Shown in pieces: positions 52,939 to 53,176 of a stretch of 53,176 bases of DNA. The number at the start of each line of letters is the position of its first letter. Position 1 is the first letter of the stretch. The position numbers and the translations under genes are program-made. The notes under the pieces are model-generated. The model did no database searches and was not told the origin of the DNA. It saw nothing but the letters and a program-made list of their open reading frames with translations. The stretch comes from Mycobacterium sp. E1747 (GTDB taxonomy: Bacteria > Actinomycetota > Actinomycetes > Mycobacteriales > Mycobacteriaceae), in assembly GCF_001667775.1 (NCBI RefSeq), contig NZ_LZJI01000015.1, positions 1 to 53,176 on the forward strand, read 5' to 3'.

Positions 52939-53163
52939 GATCGGCAGATCAAGGCCATCCGCCGGCGGCTCACCAAGAAGGTGCTGTCCACCATCAAGGA
53001 GCTGCAGTCCGAGCGGCCCGACGACTACCGCGGCTTCTGGACGCAATTCGGCCGAGTCGTCAAAGAGGGGCTGCTGTCTGACTTCGACAACCGCGAGACC
53101 CTGTTGCAGATATCTTCATTCGCCTCGACGCACAGCGACGAGGAGGCCACCACCCTCGCCGAG
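52876..53163. repeat. Perfect 63-bp inverted repeat (htpG fold-back)
   Basis: Arm 52876-52938 is the exact reverse complement of 53101-53163. The 162-nt loop between holds the htpG segment that should precede the left arm. Duplication of the same coding stretch in opposite orientation at the contig end suggests a fold-back junction. Confidence 0.9.
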
Positions 53164-53176
53164 AACGTGGGGATCG
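52936..53176 (+). CDS. htpG: Inverted duplicate fragment of htpG middle domain (partial)
   Basis: From 52936 the plus strand reads QDRQIKAIRRRLTKKVLST, then ELQSERPDDYRGFWTQFGRV and LLSDFDNRETLLQISSFAS, which is the Hsp90 middle domain. This directly precedes the segment found on the minus strand at 52938. It runs to the window edge, where the match decays (TLAENVGI in place of TLAEYVER). Confidence 0.85.

Noticed and set aside
1..53176. CRISPR arrays, rRNA, complete tRNAs, insertion sequence transposases, prophage genes
   Set aside because: None found: no regularly spaced repeats, no transposase or integrase motifs and no rRNA-like stretches seen while reading both strands.

Overview
The window reads as chromosomal DNA of a slow-growing, non-tuberculous Mycobacterium. 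It is very GC-rich with C/G-biased third positions. It carries many families typical of the genus: an Rv3717-type amidase, a 7Fe ferredoxin of the FdxC type, LpqH- and PknH-type lipoproteins, an EspC-like protein, SseB, and the Stf3/CYP128 pair. Species cannot be fixed from sequence alone. All homology statements come from family recognition by eye; no database search was run.

Layout. 1-3.2 kb: cell-wall amidase, a TetR-enoyl-CoA hydratase pair with a clear operator, and small secreted proteins. 3.4-9.6 kb: an accessory block on the minus strand. It holds an active-looking Ser/Thr kinase, an EspC-like helper, a WXG-type effector with a candidate toxin domain, a candidate immunity protein, a small exported peptide, and a second kinase whose catalytic loop is destroyed (a predicted pseudokinase). 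9.9-13 kb: FAD-linked oxidase, acyltransferase and DinB-like protein. 13.1-15.8 kb: sulfite reductase (nirA) and sirohydrochlorin chelatase (cbiX), with only a scar of cysH between them. 15.8-24.9 kb: LysR, ferredoxin, lipase, TetR, small membrane and secreted proteins, a frameshifted DUF5685 gene, a Na+/H+ antiporter and an AAA ATPase. 25-31 kb: TetR, FAD monooxygenase, acetolactate synthase, acetolactate decarboxylase (an acetoin route) and a GT4 glycosyltransferase. 31.2-34.2 kb: rhodanese sseB and a patch of decayed genes. 34.3-39.7 kb: a phthiodiolone-ketoreductase-like enzyme, the sulfomenaquinone pair cyp128-stf3 and a PGL-type glycosyltransferase. 39.8-52.2 kb: lipoproteins, hydrolases, a PatB-type aminotransferase, haloalkane dehalogenase, cysQ, thiolase, transporters and oxidoreductases. 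The right end is htpG, which folds back on itself through a perfect 63-bp inverted repeat.

How the genes fit together. Sulfur metabolism recurs: NirA and CbiX (siroheme for NirA), SseB, CysQ (PAP/PAPS phosphatase) and Stf3 (PAPS-dependent sulfotransferase), while the local PAPS reductase cysH is reduced to a fragment. The order sseB, nucleosidase, patB, haloalkane dehalogenase, htpG resembles the Rv2291-Rv2299c segment of M. tuberculosis, opened up by inserted blocks. Several loci (cysH, the nucleosidase, a hydrolase/SDR chimera, DUF5685, kinase-tail and DUF6636 relics) show deletions or decay. Together with the htpG fold-back, this calls for a check against raw reads before biological conclusions are drawn.

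The best candidates for new biology are the kinase/pseudokinase-flanked type VII effector cassette (4.6-9.6 kb) and the combined ketoreductase-stf3-cyp128-glycosyltransferase locus (34.3-39.7 kb).
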